DNA of 64,000 nucleotides from contig JAGLHT010000007.1 in the NCBI GenBank assembly GCA_023143455.1, positions 1 through 64,000 of the forward strand, given 5' to 3'. Position numbers and translations under genes: made by a program. The notes under the pieces are model-generated. The model had not been told where the DNA came from and did not search any database. It saw only the letters and a list, made by a program, of their open reading frames with translations. This document shows, in pieces, positions 35,160-43,237 of this stretch (position 1 is the stretch's first letter; every line of letters starts with the position of its first letter). The stretch comes from Desulfobacterales bacterium (GTDB lineage: Bacteria > Desulfobacterota > Desulfobacteria > Desulfobacterales > Desulfobacteraceae).

Positions 35160-35219
35160 AATACCCTGTATAATGATATTACAAAATGAATACTCTTTAA
35201 TAACAGGGCTCTTAATTCA

Positions 35220-35235
35220 TGGTATTATTTTTGCT
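35220..35235 (+). promoter_or_regulatory. Candidate sigma-54 promoter of the zraS/zraR-like operon
   Basis: TGGTATTATTTTTGCT keeps GG and GC 10 bases apart and the TTTGCT end, with a weaker -24 side (TGGTAT for TGGCAC). It is 47 bases before the kinase start. Together with the minus-strand promoter it gives an autoregulated divergent arrangement. Confidence 0.6.
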
Positions 35236-35281
35236 TCTACTTTTATAGATATAGTAACAACTAAAACAAAGCGTAATAAAA

Positions 35282-37060
35282 ATGAAAAAACAAAAATTTC
35301 CCGATAATTTCAGATTGGTATCACCATTATTAATAGCAGGAGTCTTATTAATTCTGTTACCGATCTTTACCCTTATGATCATTGACAGGCTTGATAGGCA
35401 AAAGGAATTTTTTACTGAAAGACTTTTAGAAAAAGGAGTCTCTTTGATCAGAACGTTTGAGGCAGGGACAAGAGCCGGGATGTTCACCATGCAATGGGGA
35501 GCAAAAAGAATCCAGGCTATGCTCAAAGAAACCTCAATGCAGCCTGAAGTGATATATTTGATGATTACATCTAATGATGGTCAAATTCTGGCACACTCTG
35601 ATGCATACATGGTTGGACAATTTTTTGATGCCATGCCAGAAATTTCAAAGATAAAGAAAGACCCGGCTTTTATCTATCATAGATTAAGAGAGGAGCCAGG
35701 CGGAATAGCATTGTTTGAAGTGGTTAAAAAATTTGCGCCTATTGCGCCTGAATTCAGGCGCAGGCAGGCACGAAAGCATGGAATGTCCTATACCCGGAAA
35801 GGAAAAGCATTGAATCAGCAAGACGCAAAAGACTGGTGTCAACCCTACTTTCAAAGCTTTGACAATAAAATCCCTACACTGGCAGACCATTATATTTTTG
35901 CAGGACTTTCCATGGAAAGGGCAAAGCTTGCCCGGGATAAGTTATTAAAAGAAACAATCTGGAGGGGCATTATCTTTTTCTTGCTTGGGTGTGCTGGTAT
36001 TTTTGCTCTGTTCACTTTTCAGGCTTACAGATCAACCAGAGCATCCCTTGATAGTGTAAAAGCGTTTTCTGATAATGTGATCCAGAATATGCCGGCAGGA
36101 CTTATCACAATAAATTCTGAGCATAAAATCACATCCATGAACAAGGCTGCAAAAAGTATTTTTGGAGAGGACTTAACAACCCCTTATCCCCAAATGATTG
36201 AATTAATAAAAGAAATGGAAACTCATCATAAACCTTTCAATCAGGAGATAGATTTTATAATTAACCCTGATTTGACAATACCTCTTGATCTTACTGCTTC
36301 TTCAATTAAGGATACTGAAAATGAAATTGTTGAATTTTTATTTCTTTTCAGGGACTTAACACAACTAAAAGAGTTAAAAAAACAAGTGGAAAAGAATAAG
36401 CGTCTTGCAGCAATTGGAAAACTTGCAGCAGGTGTTGCCCATGAGATCAGAAATCCCTTAAGCTCCATAAAAGGGTTTGTCACCTATCTTGGGAAAAGGC
36501 ATGAAAATAATACTGCTGATAAAGAGACTACACAAATCATGGTAGGAGAAGTGGAACGAATTAACCGATCCATAACTCAACTTCTTGAATTTGCTAAACC
36601 CATGGCTGTTGATAAAAAAGAAGTGAATATCAATGATATGATTTCCCATTCTTTAAAGCTTGTTCAAAGCGATCTTGATAAAAAGAAAATTAAAACAAAG
36701 GTCGATATTGATACAAACGAAACCAAGCTTTATACGGATAACGATCGGATGAACCAGATTCTTTTAAATCTATATATCAATGCTATCGAAGCTCTGGAAA
36801 CTGAAGGAACTCTGGAAATTCAGATTTCGGATGCAGCAGAAAATGAATTTATTGAAATCCGGATTCAAGATAATGGTGATGGCATAGATGAAGATAGTCT
36901 TGACCAAATTTTTGACCCCTATTTTACCACAAAGTCTACAGGAACAGGACTTGGGCTTTCAATTGTTCACAGAATCATAGAAACCCTGGAAGGAACGATC
37001 CGTGTAGAAAGCACAAAAGGACAAGGCACTTGCTTTATTATAAAATTACCTGCTTCTTAA
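35282..37060 (+). CDS. ZraS-like sensor histidine kinase
   Basis: A 592-aa inner-membrane kinase. TM1 is at 13-35 and TM2 at ~226-247, enclosing a ~190-residue periplasmic sensor region. A PAS-like domain follows at ~260-365. The HisKA has H387 in GVAHEIRNPLSS; the HATPase has NLYINAIEAL and TGLGLSIVHRI. Operon partner of the sigma-54 regulator 31 bases downstream and divergent from a ZraP-like gene, which makes envelope stress or metal sensing likely. The periplasmic part holds TRAGMFTMQWGAKRI, a feature I have no function for. Confidence 0.85.
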   Translation: MKKQKFPDNFRLVSPLLIAGVLLILLPIFTLMIIDRLDRQKEFFTERLLEKGVSLIRTFEAGTRAGMFTMQWGAKRIQAMLKETSMQPEVIYLMITSNDGQILAHSDAYMVGQFFDAMPEISKIKKDPAFIYHRLREEPGGIALFEVVKKFAPIAPEFRRRQARKHGMSYTRKGKALNQQDAKDWCQPYFQSFDNKIPTLADHYIFAGLSMERAKLARDKLLKETIWRGIIFFLLGCAGIFALFTFQAYRSTRASLDSVKAFSDNVIQNMPAGLITINSEHKITSMNKAAKSIFGEDLTTPYPQMIELIKEMETHHKPFNQEIDFIINPDLTIPLDLTASSIKDTENEIVEFLFLFRDLTQLKELKKQVEKNKRLAAIGKLAAGVAHEIRNPLSSIKGFVTYLGKRHENNTADKETTQIMVGEVERINRSITQLLEFAKPMAVDKKEVNINDMISHSLKLVQSDLDKKKIKTKVDIDTNETKLYTDNDRMNQILLNLYINAIEALETEGTLEIQISDAAENEFIEIRIQDNGDGIDEDSLDQIFDPYFTTKSTGTGLGLSIVHRIIETLEGTIRVESTKGQGTCFIIKLPAS

Positions 37061-37091
37061 AAGGATAAAAAATTAAGGATAATAAATAAAG

Positions 37092-38447
37092 ATGAAAAAA
37101 ATACTAGTAGTTGATGATGATTCTGTTCATGGAATGATGCTTAAAACCTTGATAGAAGATTGGGGATATGAAATTCACCTGGCAGATGATGGAACAACAG
37201 GTGTAGATATGGTCAAAGGTCAATCTTTTGATTTAGTTCTTCTGGACATGAAGATGAAAAAGATGTCCGGAATGGAAGCTTTGCAGCACATAAAAAATTA
37301 TAATCCTTCTTTGCCTGTGGTTATTATGACAGCCTATTCGTCAGTTCAGACTGCGGTAAAGACATTGAAAATAGGTGCCTATGACTATTTGACCAAGCCC
37401 CTTGATTTTGACAAGCTGAAACTTACCCTGGAGCGCCTATTTGAAAGAATTTTTTTAAAAAAAGAAAACAAAAATTTAAAGTCCCGGCTCAAAGAAAAAA
37501 CAATTATCCACGACATTATCGGAAAAAGCCCTGCAATACTATCTTTATTGGACACTATCCAGATGGTGGCTCCCACCGATGCCAATGTACTAGTAATAGG
37601 AGAATCCGGAACAGGCAAGGAACTAGTCTCATCTGCCATTCATTTTAATTCTTCAAGAAAAGATCAGCCATTTGTCAGGATCAATTGTGCTGCCATAACA
37701 GAGACCTTGCTCGAATCAGAGCTTTTTGGTCATGAAAAAGGTTCTTTTACTGGTGCTGACAAAAAAAGAAAAGGTAAGTTTTTATTGGCAAATAAAGGCA
37801 GTATCCTTTTAGATGAAATTGGGGAAATGAGCATTACAATGCAGGCAAAGCTGTTGCGGGTAATTCAGGAAAAAGAAATTACGCCTGTGGGAAGTGACGA
37901 GAACATTAAGACAGACGTGAGAATTATTGCCTCAACCAATAAAGATTTAAAAAGTATGTCTGAACAGGGAGGCTTTCGTCAGGATTTATATTTTCGCCTC
38001 AATGTTGTAAGCATTACGATTCCACCTTTGAGAGAAAGAAAAGAGGATATTCCAACTCTTGCCCTGCATTTTCTAAAGTTATTTTTAAAAAAAAACAACC
38101 GAGACATCAAAGGATTTTCTCCGGATGCCATGGATGCCATGATCCACTCTGAATGGGAAGGCAATGTCAGAGAACTGATGAATAGTGTGGAAAGAGGTGT
38201 GGTTCTTGCCAGATCCGATTATATCTGCCCAAAAGACCTTTCATTTGCCCAACCAGAGGATGGTAATAACATAAAAACTGATATGGAGTTTGGGAACACA
38301 AGCCTTTCACAAATAGAAAAAAAAGCCATCCTGTCAACCCTTGAGGCAGCAAAGGGCAATAAAAGTGAAACAGCCAGAAGACTTGGAATCACACGCAAAA
38401 CCTTGTTAAAAAAATTAAAACTCTATGGAGAACAAAAAAAATCATGA
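37092..38447 (+). CDS. ZraR-like sigma-54 response regulator
   Basis: A 451-aa NtrC-type regulator. The receiver has phosphoacceptor D52 in LLDMKMKKMSG. The AAA+ domain has Walker A GESGTGKE (170-177) and a sigma-54-contact loop GSFTGA (217-222), with Ser for the usual Ala. The Walker B region is ILLDEIGEM, and an R-finger region follows. The C-terminal Fis-type helix-turn-helix reads KSETARRLGITRKTLLKKLK. It follows the kinase in one operon and probably drives both divergent promoters at 35015 and 35220. Its last 4 bases overlap the next frame (ATGA). Confidence 0.9.
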   Translation: MKKILVVDDDSVHGMMLKTLIEDWGYEIHLADDGTTGVDMVKGQSFDLVLLDMKMKKMSGMEALQHIKNYNPSLPVVIMTAYSSVQTAVKTLKIGAYDYLTKPLDFDKLKLTLERLFERIFLKKENKNLKSRLKEKTIIHDIIGKSPAILSLLDTIQMVAPTDANVLVIGESGTGKELVSSAIHFNSSRKDQPFVRINCAAITETLLESELFGHEKGSFTGADKKRKGKFLLANKGSILLDEIGEMSITMQAKLLRVIQEKEITPVGSDENIKTDVRIIASTNKDLKSMSEQGGFRQDLYFRLNVVSITIPPLRERKEDIPTLALHFLKLFLKKNNRDIKGFSPDAMDAMIHSEWEGNVRELMNSVERGVVLARSDYICPKDLSFAQPEDGNNIKTDMEFGNTSLSQIEKKAILSTLEAAKGNKSETARRLGITRKTLLKKLKLYGEQKKS

Positions 38448-38683
38448 AAAGATGCCCATGGTCAGGAACTGAACAGATATATATTGACTATCACGATATT
38501 GAATGGGGTGTACCGATATATGATTCAAAAGATTTGTTTGCAAAACTGATTCTGGACGGTTTTCAAGCTGGTCTTTCATGGATTACAATTCTTAAAAAAA
38601 GAGACAATTTTTACAGGGCTTTTAATAATTTCGACCTTGATTCTCTGAATTCAAACAAAGATCATTTGTATTATTTACTCTGA
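38444..38683 (+). pseudogene. DNA-3-methyladenine glycosylase I (tag), truncated
   Basis: Residues 1-66 match the start of Tag: MKRCPWSGTEQIYIDYHDIE, WGVP, LILDGFQAGLSWITILKKR and the FYRAFNNFD helix. Tag removes 3-methyladenine from DNA and needs about 185 residues. The frame stops at 79 residues, after SNKDHLYYLL, and no later Tag sequence is visible downstream. The catalytic and zinc-binding C-terminal half is therefore lost. It overlaps the end of the regulator gene by 4 bases. Confidence 0.8.
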
Positions 38684-38703
38684 TATATTCAAAAGTGATT
38701 ATA

Positions 38704-38734
38704 TGGAAAATTTCCCATCTAGGGAAAACTTCCA
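38704..38734. promoter_or_regulatory. Long palindrome upstream of the glutamate dehydrogenase operon
   Basis: TGGAAAATTTCCC (38704-38716) faces GGGAAAACTTCCA (38722-38734) across 5 bases; 11 of 13 positions pair and the inner TTTCCC-ATCTA-GGGAAA is perfect. It lies 80-110 bases before the sigma-54 promoter at 38813, the normal place for an enhancer. A terminator is possible but there is no T-tract directly after it. Confidence 0.5.
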
Positions 38735-38758
38735 GTCTTTTAATTTATTAATTACAGA

Positions 38759-38774
38759 GTTACAATATAGTAAC
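38759..38774. promoter_or_regulatory. GTTAC/GTAAC dyad near the sigma-54 promoter
   Basis: GTTACAATATAGTAAC is a perfect 5-bp inverted repeat around 6 bases, about 40-55 bases upstream of the -24 element at 38813. It may be a second enhancer or auxiliary-factor site for the enhancer-binding protein encoded at 41806. Confidence 0.4.
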
Positions 38775-38812
38775 CATTTGTAATATAAGGGTTTTTAATA
38801 ATCCTACCCGTC

Positions 38813-38828
38813 TGGCACATCAATTGCT
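38813..38828 (+). promoter_or_regulatory. Sigma-54 promoter of the Cys-rich protein / glutamate dehydrogenase operon
   Basis: TGGCACATCAATTGCT is a full consensus match with GG-N10-GC spacing, 45 bases before the start of the small Cys-rich gene. The same 17 bases (ending TTGCTA) recur at 60471, suggesting control by one regulator. Confidence 0.85.
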
Positions 38829-38872
38829 AATAATAGTCTCCAATATGATAAAAAATCAAAAAAGGAGACACC

Positions 38873-39151
38873 ATGATAGAAAAAATACAAACATCCGGCC
38901 TTTGCATCAATTGTTTAAACGAAGATGAATGCAGTTATCGTTTTAATCACACCAAACCCATTATTTTTTGTGAAGAGTTTACATGCACTGATCCATCAGA
39001 ATCAAAAAACAATATCTATACAGTCATCAAAAGGGTTGATGACCCAATAAACCCAATGCCGAAAGGGATTTGCAGTAATTGTGAAAACCTTGAAACATGT
39101 AAGCTGCAAAAAACAGATGACAATGTAATTCATTGTGAAGAATACAGATAA
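38873..39151 (+). CDS. Small protein with duplicated Cys-rich motif
   Basis: A 92-aa soluble protein made of two copies of a ~28-residue unit. The first reads GLCINCLNEDECSYR then ..FCEEF, the second GICSNCENLETCKLQ then ..HCEEY; both have the pattern CxxC...C...C. Four cysteines per unit suggest a zinc or Fe-S knuckle. The two units are joined by a linker of about 23 residues. I do not know its function. It starts after AAAGGAG, follows the sigma-54 promoter and precedes glutamate dehydrogenase by 18 bases, so it may be a regulator or partner of that enzyme. Confidence 0.7.
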   Translation: MIEKIQTSGLCINCLNEDECSYRFNHTKPIIFCEEFTCTDPSESKNNIYTVIKRVDDPINPMPKGICSNCENLETCKLQKTDDNVIHCEEYR

Positions 39152-39169
39152 CTTAGATAGGAAAAAATT

Positions 39170-40510
39170 ATGAGTGCATATACTAATAATGTTTTGGAAA
39201 TGCTCAAGGGAAAATATTCTTGGGAAAAGGAATATATTCAATCTGTTGCAGAAGTTTTTAAATCCATTACACCGGTTCTGAATTCTAATCCGGAGTATCA
39301 ATACAACCGGATACTTGAGCGACTAATCGAACCGGATCGCTCAATCAGTTTCAGGGTCCCATGGAAAGACGACCAAGGTCGGGTTCAAGTCAACACCGGG
39401 CATCGTGTTGAGTTTAATAATGTTTTGGGTCCCTATAAAGGAGGACTTCGATTCCATGCTTCTGTCACCTTAAGCATTATCAAATGTCTAGGGTTTGAGC
39501 AGATTTTCAAAAACGCATTGACAGGTCTGCTTTTGGGTGGTGGAAAAGGTGGATCTGATTTCAACCCACGGGGCAAGTCAGAAAACGATATAATGAATTT
39601 TTGCCAAAGTTTCATGTTGGAACTATCAAGGCATATTGGTGCGTCCAGTGACGTTCCAGCAGGTGATATAGGAGTAGGAACACGGGAAATAGGCTATCTT
39701 TTTGGCATGTACCGTAGAATGACCAAGTCTTTTACAGGGGTCTTGACAGGGAAAGGCATTTCATGGGGCGGAAGCTATTTAAGACCTGAAGCCACAGGAT
39801 ATGGTGTAGTTTATTTTGCCGAAGAAATGCTGAAAAATGTTGACAACAATATTGATGGTAAGGTTGTGACGGTTTCTGGTTTTGGGAATGTCTCCTGGGG
39901 TGTTGTAAAAAAAGTAAATGAGCTTGGTGGCAAGGTCGTTACTCTTTCGGGGCCGGATGGGTTTGTCCATGACCCTGATGGTGTTACAGGAGAAAAAGTT
40001 GACTATATGCTAAAACTAAGGTTAAGCGGAAATGATGTAGTAAAAGATTATGCTGATCGTTTTAAGGTAAAATTTTATCCGAAAAAACGACCATGGGTAA
40101 TCCCGTGTGACATTGCATTTCCGTGTGCAACACAAAACGAACTTGATCTTGATGATGCAAAAAACTTGGTAAACAATAGTGTCAAATGTCTTGTGGAGGG
40201 CGCAAACCTGCCAGTGACCCTGGAAGGTATGGAATTTTTGGAAGCCGCAGATATAATTTATGCCCCGGCAAAGGCATGCAATGCTGGAGGCGTAGCCTGT
40301 TCCTGCTTTGAAATGGCTCAAAATGCCAATTTTATGAACTGGACAGAAGATGAGGTTGATAAGAAACTCCATCAAGTGATGAAGCATATCCATGATCAAT
40401 GTTATGAAACATCTTGTGAATTTGATAAAAAGGGTAATTATGTGTTCGGGGCGAATGTTGCCGGGTTTCGACGTGTGGCTGATGCAATTCTGGACCAGGG
40501 ATTATCCTGA
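39170..40510 (+). CDS. gdhA: Glutamate dehydrogenase, probable NAD-type, sigma-54-driven
   Basis: A 446-aa hexameric glutamate dehydrogenase interconverting glutamate and 2-oxoglutarate plus ammonia. Substrate-binding YKGGLRFH, catalytic K126 in LLGGGKGGSDF and D166 in VPAGDIGVG are intact. The nucleotide fold reads SGFGNVSWGVV and TLSGPDGFVHDPDG, the form seen in anaerobes' NAD(H) enzymes; the NADP form has ISDSSG instead. The cofactor is thus inferred as NAD. It is in the operon driven by 38813, with a kinase and sigma-54 regulator 108 bases downstream. Confidence 0.88.
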   Translation: MSAYTNNVLEMLKGKYSWEKEYIQSVAEVFKSITPVLNSNPEYQYNRILERLIEPDRSISFRVPWKDDQGRVQVNTGHRVEFNNVLGPYKGGLRFHASVTLSIIKCLGFEQIFKNALTGLLLGGGKGGSDFNPRGKSENDIMNFCQSFMLELSRHIGASSDVPAGDIGVGTREIGYLFGMYRRMTKSFTGVLTGKGISWGGSYLRPEATGYGVVYFAEEMLKNVDNNIDGKVVTVSGFGNVSWGVVKKVNELGGKVVTLSGPDGFVHDPDGVTGEKVDYMLKLRLSGNDVVKDYADRFKVKFYPKKRPWVIPCDIAFPCATQNELDLDDAKNLVNNSVKCLVEGANLPVTLEGMEFLEAADIIYAPAKACNAGGVACSCFEMAQNANFMNWTEDEVDKKLHQVMKHIHDQCYETSCEFDKKGNYVFGANVAGFRRVADAILDQGLS

Positions 40511-40618
40511 TTATTATTGACTTTTATTTAATATGGATTATTTTTTTACTTTACGTTTCATACTGAATTCCTATTATGGAACGTTGAGAACCACATGATA
40601 GGGGGCAAGACGATATAA

Positions 40619-41806
40619 ATGGAGATCAAAGATACTCGAGTTGTGGAACAGCAGCAACAGATTAAGAAGCTGCAAAAACAGAATAAGAAACTGCAACGGT
40701 TTTATGATGAGTATAAAAGGGTTTGCCGAAATGAAGAAGAAAGAATTAAGGAGCTCAACTGTCTATATCAGATTGCCCAGTACGTGGTTATCGAAAATGA
40801 TACAGATGTGGCACTCGATAAAATCGTTCATATTGTTCCCCAAGGATGGCAACATACAAATGAATCATGTGCCCGTATAACCTTTAAGGATAATAAATAT
40901 CATTCATCCGATTTTTTTGAATCTAAAGTGACCCAAAGTGAAAAAATTTCAATTGATAAAAAAATTGTTGGGGCTATAGAAGTTTTTTATCAGCCCGAAT
41001 TGAGTTTAGAAACAAATGATCCTTTTTTAATTGAAGAAAGAGACCTGCTTAAGGGTATCGCAAATATCATTAGTTTTTATCTGAGAAAACAGAAAGATGA
41101 TGAAAACAGAAAGCTAATTCAACAGCAGCTTTTGCACGCCGATCGACTGGCAAGCATTGGTCAACTTGCAGCAGGGGTTGCCCACGAATTGAACGAACCT
41201 TTGGGAAATATACTTGGCCTGGCTCAATTGTCATCAAAACTGTCCAAGCTGCCGAACCAGGCGAAGAAAGACCTCGGAAAAATTGAAGATTGCGCAATCT
41301 ATTCCCGGGAAATAATAAAAAAATTAATGGAATTTTCCCGTCAATCAAATTTATGCAAAGAAAAAATTGATCTCAATGAACTAATTGAAAACAGCATCAC
41401 ATTTTTAGAAGCAAGATGCATCAAAGAAGGAATTGAAATTGTAAAACAATATACTAAACCCATAACCATTATAGCTGATCCCAATCAAATCAAACAGGTC
41501 ATTACGAATTTGACAATCAATGCAACCCAGGCAATGAAAACTGGTGGAAAATTAATATTCAATACAAGAAAAGATAGTAAAAATGCAATTCTTTCTATTG
41601 AAGATACCGGGATCGGGATACCTTGTGAAAATATCAGTAAAACATTTATGCCTTTTTTTACAACAAAAGACGTTGGTGAAGGTACAGGATTAGGCCTTTC
41701 AGTTGTTTATGGAATTATCAAGAACCATAATGGAGACATTAAAGTCAGCAGTGAACCGGGAAAAGGAACTATTTTTGAAGTCTGTTTACCCTTGGAGGGA
41801 AACTAA
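40619..41806 (+). CDS. Cytoplasmic sensor histidine kinase
   Basis: A 395-aa soluble kinase without membrane helices. Residues 1-45 are a coiled coil, ~46-160 a GAF-like sensor region, then HisKA with H189 in GVAHELNEPLG and HATPase blocks NLTINATQAM, EDTGIGIP and TGLGLSVVYGI. It senses a cytoplasmic signal, plausibly nitrogen or redox status given its neighbours. It ends in a TAATG overlap with the sigma-54 regulator. Start ATG 40619, with only a moderate Shine-Dalgarno (GGGGGC). Confidence 0.85.
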   Translation: MEIKDTRVVEQQQQIKKLQKQNKKLQRFYDEYKRVCRNEEERIKELNCLYQIAQYVVIENDTDVALDKIVHIVPQGWQHTNESCARITFKDNKYHSSDFFESKVTQSEKISIDKKIVGAIEVFYQPELSLETNDPFLIEERDLLKGIANIISFYLRKQKDDENRKLIQQQLLHADRLASIGQLAAGVAHELNEPLGNILGLAQLSSKLSKLPNQAKKDLGKIEDCAIYSREIIKKLMEFSRQSNLCKEKIDLNELIENSITFLEARCIKEGIEIVKQYTKPITIIADPNQIKQVITNLTINATQAMKTGGKLIFNTRKDSKNAILSIEDTGIGIPCENISKTFMPFFTTKDVGEGTGLGLSVVYGIIKNHNGDIKVSSEPGKGTIFEVCLPLEGN

Positions 41807-43140
41807 TGCCAAATCAATACAATAAAGAAGTAATTCTCATTGTTGATGATAATATCATTACTTGCGAAGTAATACAAAGAAACCTTGAAATGGCAGGATT
41901 CCATGTGTTCACATCAAATAGTGTGAATGATGCCATAGAAATCCTTTCAAGGCAGGATATTGACCTTTTGATCACTGACTATAAAATGCCGAAACATTCA
42001 GGCCTTGAACTGATAAAATATGTTCGTGACCATTTTCAGGATATCTCTATTATTATGCTGACAGGGTACGGCTCTATTAACAGTGCTGTTTTGGCAATAA
42101 AAGAAGGGGCTGATGAATATATTACAAAGCCGTTCACAGACAAGGAACTACTTGATGGAGTGAAAAAGAGCATCCAGAAGCAAAAAGAAAAAAAAATTGA
42201 TCCTGAAACTTTATATAATGATCCCTGGACCCGGTTTGGCATTTTGGGTCAATCACAAAATATGATAGATGTGTATTCAAAGATTGAAAAAGTCTGCAAA
42301 AACGATGCGATCGTTTTAATAACCGGAGAAAGTGGTACAGGAAAAGAGCTGGTGGCTCGCGCGATTCACTATAATCACAAAACAAGGTCTATCTATCCTT
42401 TTATTCCTGTTAATTGTCCGGGCATACCTGCCAGCCTTTTTGAAACTGAATTGTTCGGTCATGTAAAAGGAGCATTCACAGGTGCTGTTCAAAACAGAAA
42501 AGGATTTTTTCAAGCTGCCGAAAAAGGCTGTCTTTTTTTAGATGAAATCAGTGAATTACCGTTTGAGCTCCAGGCTAAACTACTAAGGGTTTTACAGGAA
42601 AAAGAAATCTCCAAAGTAGGAGAAACTCAAGAAATAAAAATTGATGCCAGAATTATTGCTGCAACCAATAAAGACCTTGCAGACTTGGTTGATAAAAGCT
42701 TGTTTCGCCAGGATTTATTTTTCCGTCTAAATGTTATAAACATTGATATCCCTCCACTTAGAAATCGTGGAAATGATATCATTCTTCTTGCCAAGCATTT
42801 TGCCTTAAAATATGGCAAAGAGCTTGGAAAAAAAGAACCTACCTTTACAGATAAGGCAATCTCTTCTTTAAAAAATTATTCCTGGCCCGGCAATGTCAGG
42901 GAACTTGAAAATCTTATTCATCGAGGCATGGTCATGAATGATAAGGATCATATAGACACAGTTAATTTTCCTGACACCATGAAATTTAATATTCCCTATG
43001 ATAAACGTCTTAATCTCAGCCTTGAAGAAATGTCGAAAAAATATGTCAGAGATGTTGTCGAAATGACAGGTGGGAATAAGGCAAAAGCTCTTGAGATTTT
43101 AAAAATTGACAGAAAAACCCTGTTAAAAAAATTAAAATAG
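41806..43140 (+). CDS. Sigma-54 response regulator, partner of the cytoplasmic kinase
   Basis: A 444-aa NtrC-type regulator. The receiver has D58 in LLITDYKMPK. The AAA+ has GESGTGK (174-180) and a canonical GAFTGA loop (222-227). A Fis-type HTH at the end reads KAKALEILKIDRKTLLKKLK. Stop of the kinase and start overlap as TAATG. As the last gene of the region between the two glutamate dehydrogenases it is the best candidate for activating the promoter at 38813. A strong terminator follows. Confidence 0.9.
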   Translation: MPNQYNKEVILIVDDNIITCEVIQRNLEMAGFHVFTSNSVNDAIEILSRQDIDLLITDYKMPKHSGLELIKYVRDHFQDISIIMLTGYGSINSAVLAIKEGADEYITKPFTDKELLDGVKKSIQKQKEKKIDPETLYNDPWTRFGILGQSQNMIDVYSKIEKVCKNDAIVLITGESGTGKELVARAIHYNHKTRSIYPFIPVNCPGIPASLFETELFGHVKGAFTGAVQNRKGFFQAAEKGCLFLDEISELPFELQAKLLRVLQEKEISKVGETQEIKIDARIIAATNKDLADLVDKSLFRQDLFFRLNVINIDIPPLRNRGNDIILLAKHFALKYGKELGKKEPTFTDKAISSLKNYSWPGNVRELENLIHRGMVMNDKDHIDTVNFPDTMKFNIPYDKRLNLSLEEMSKKYVRDVVEMTGGNKAKALEILKIDRKTLLKKLK

Positions 43141-43172
43141 GATTTCATATAAACTTTATTGCTGACATGAAA

Positions 43173-43206
43173 AAAAGGTCAGTTAAAAAAACTTAACTGA
43201 CCTTTT
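43173..43206. terminator. Bidirectional rho-independent terminator
   Basis: AAAAGGTCAGTTAA and TTAACTGACCTTTT form a 14-bp stem around a short A-rich loop between two convergent genes (regulator at 43140 and glutamate dehydrogenase ending 43238). A/T tracts on both sides allow use from either strand. Confidence 0.85.
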
Positions 43207-43237
43207 AAAGTTTATCGAGTTATTCAATCAAAAAAAA

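Noticed and set aside
38704-38734. Terminator for the truncated tag gene
   Set aside because: The stem is good but lacks a T-tract right after it, and its distance from the sigma-54 promoter fits an enhancer better.
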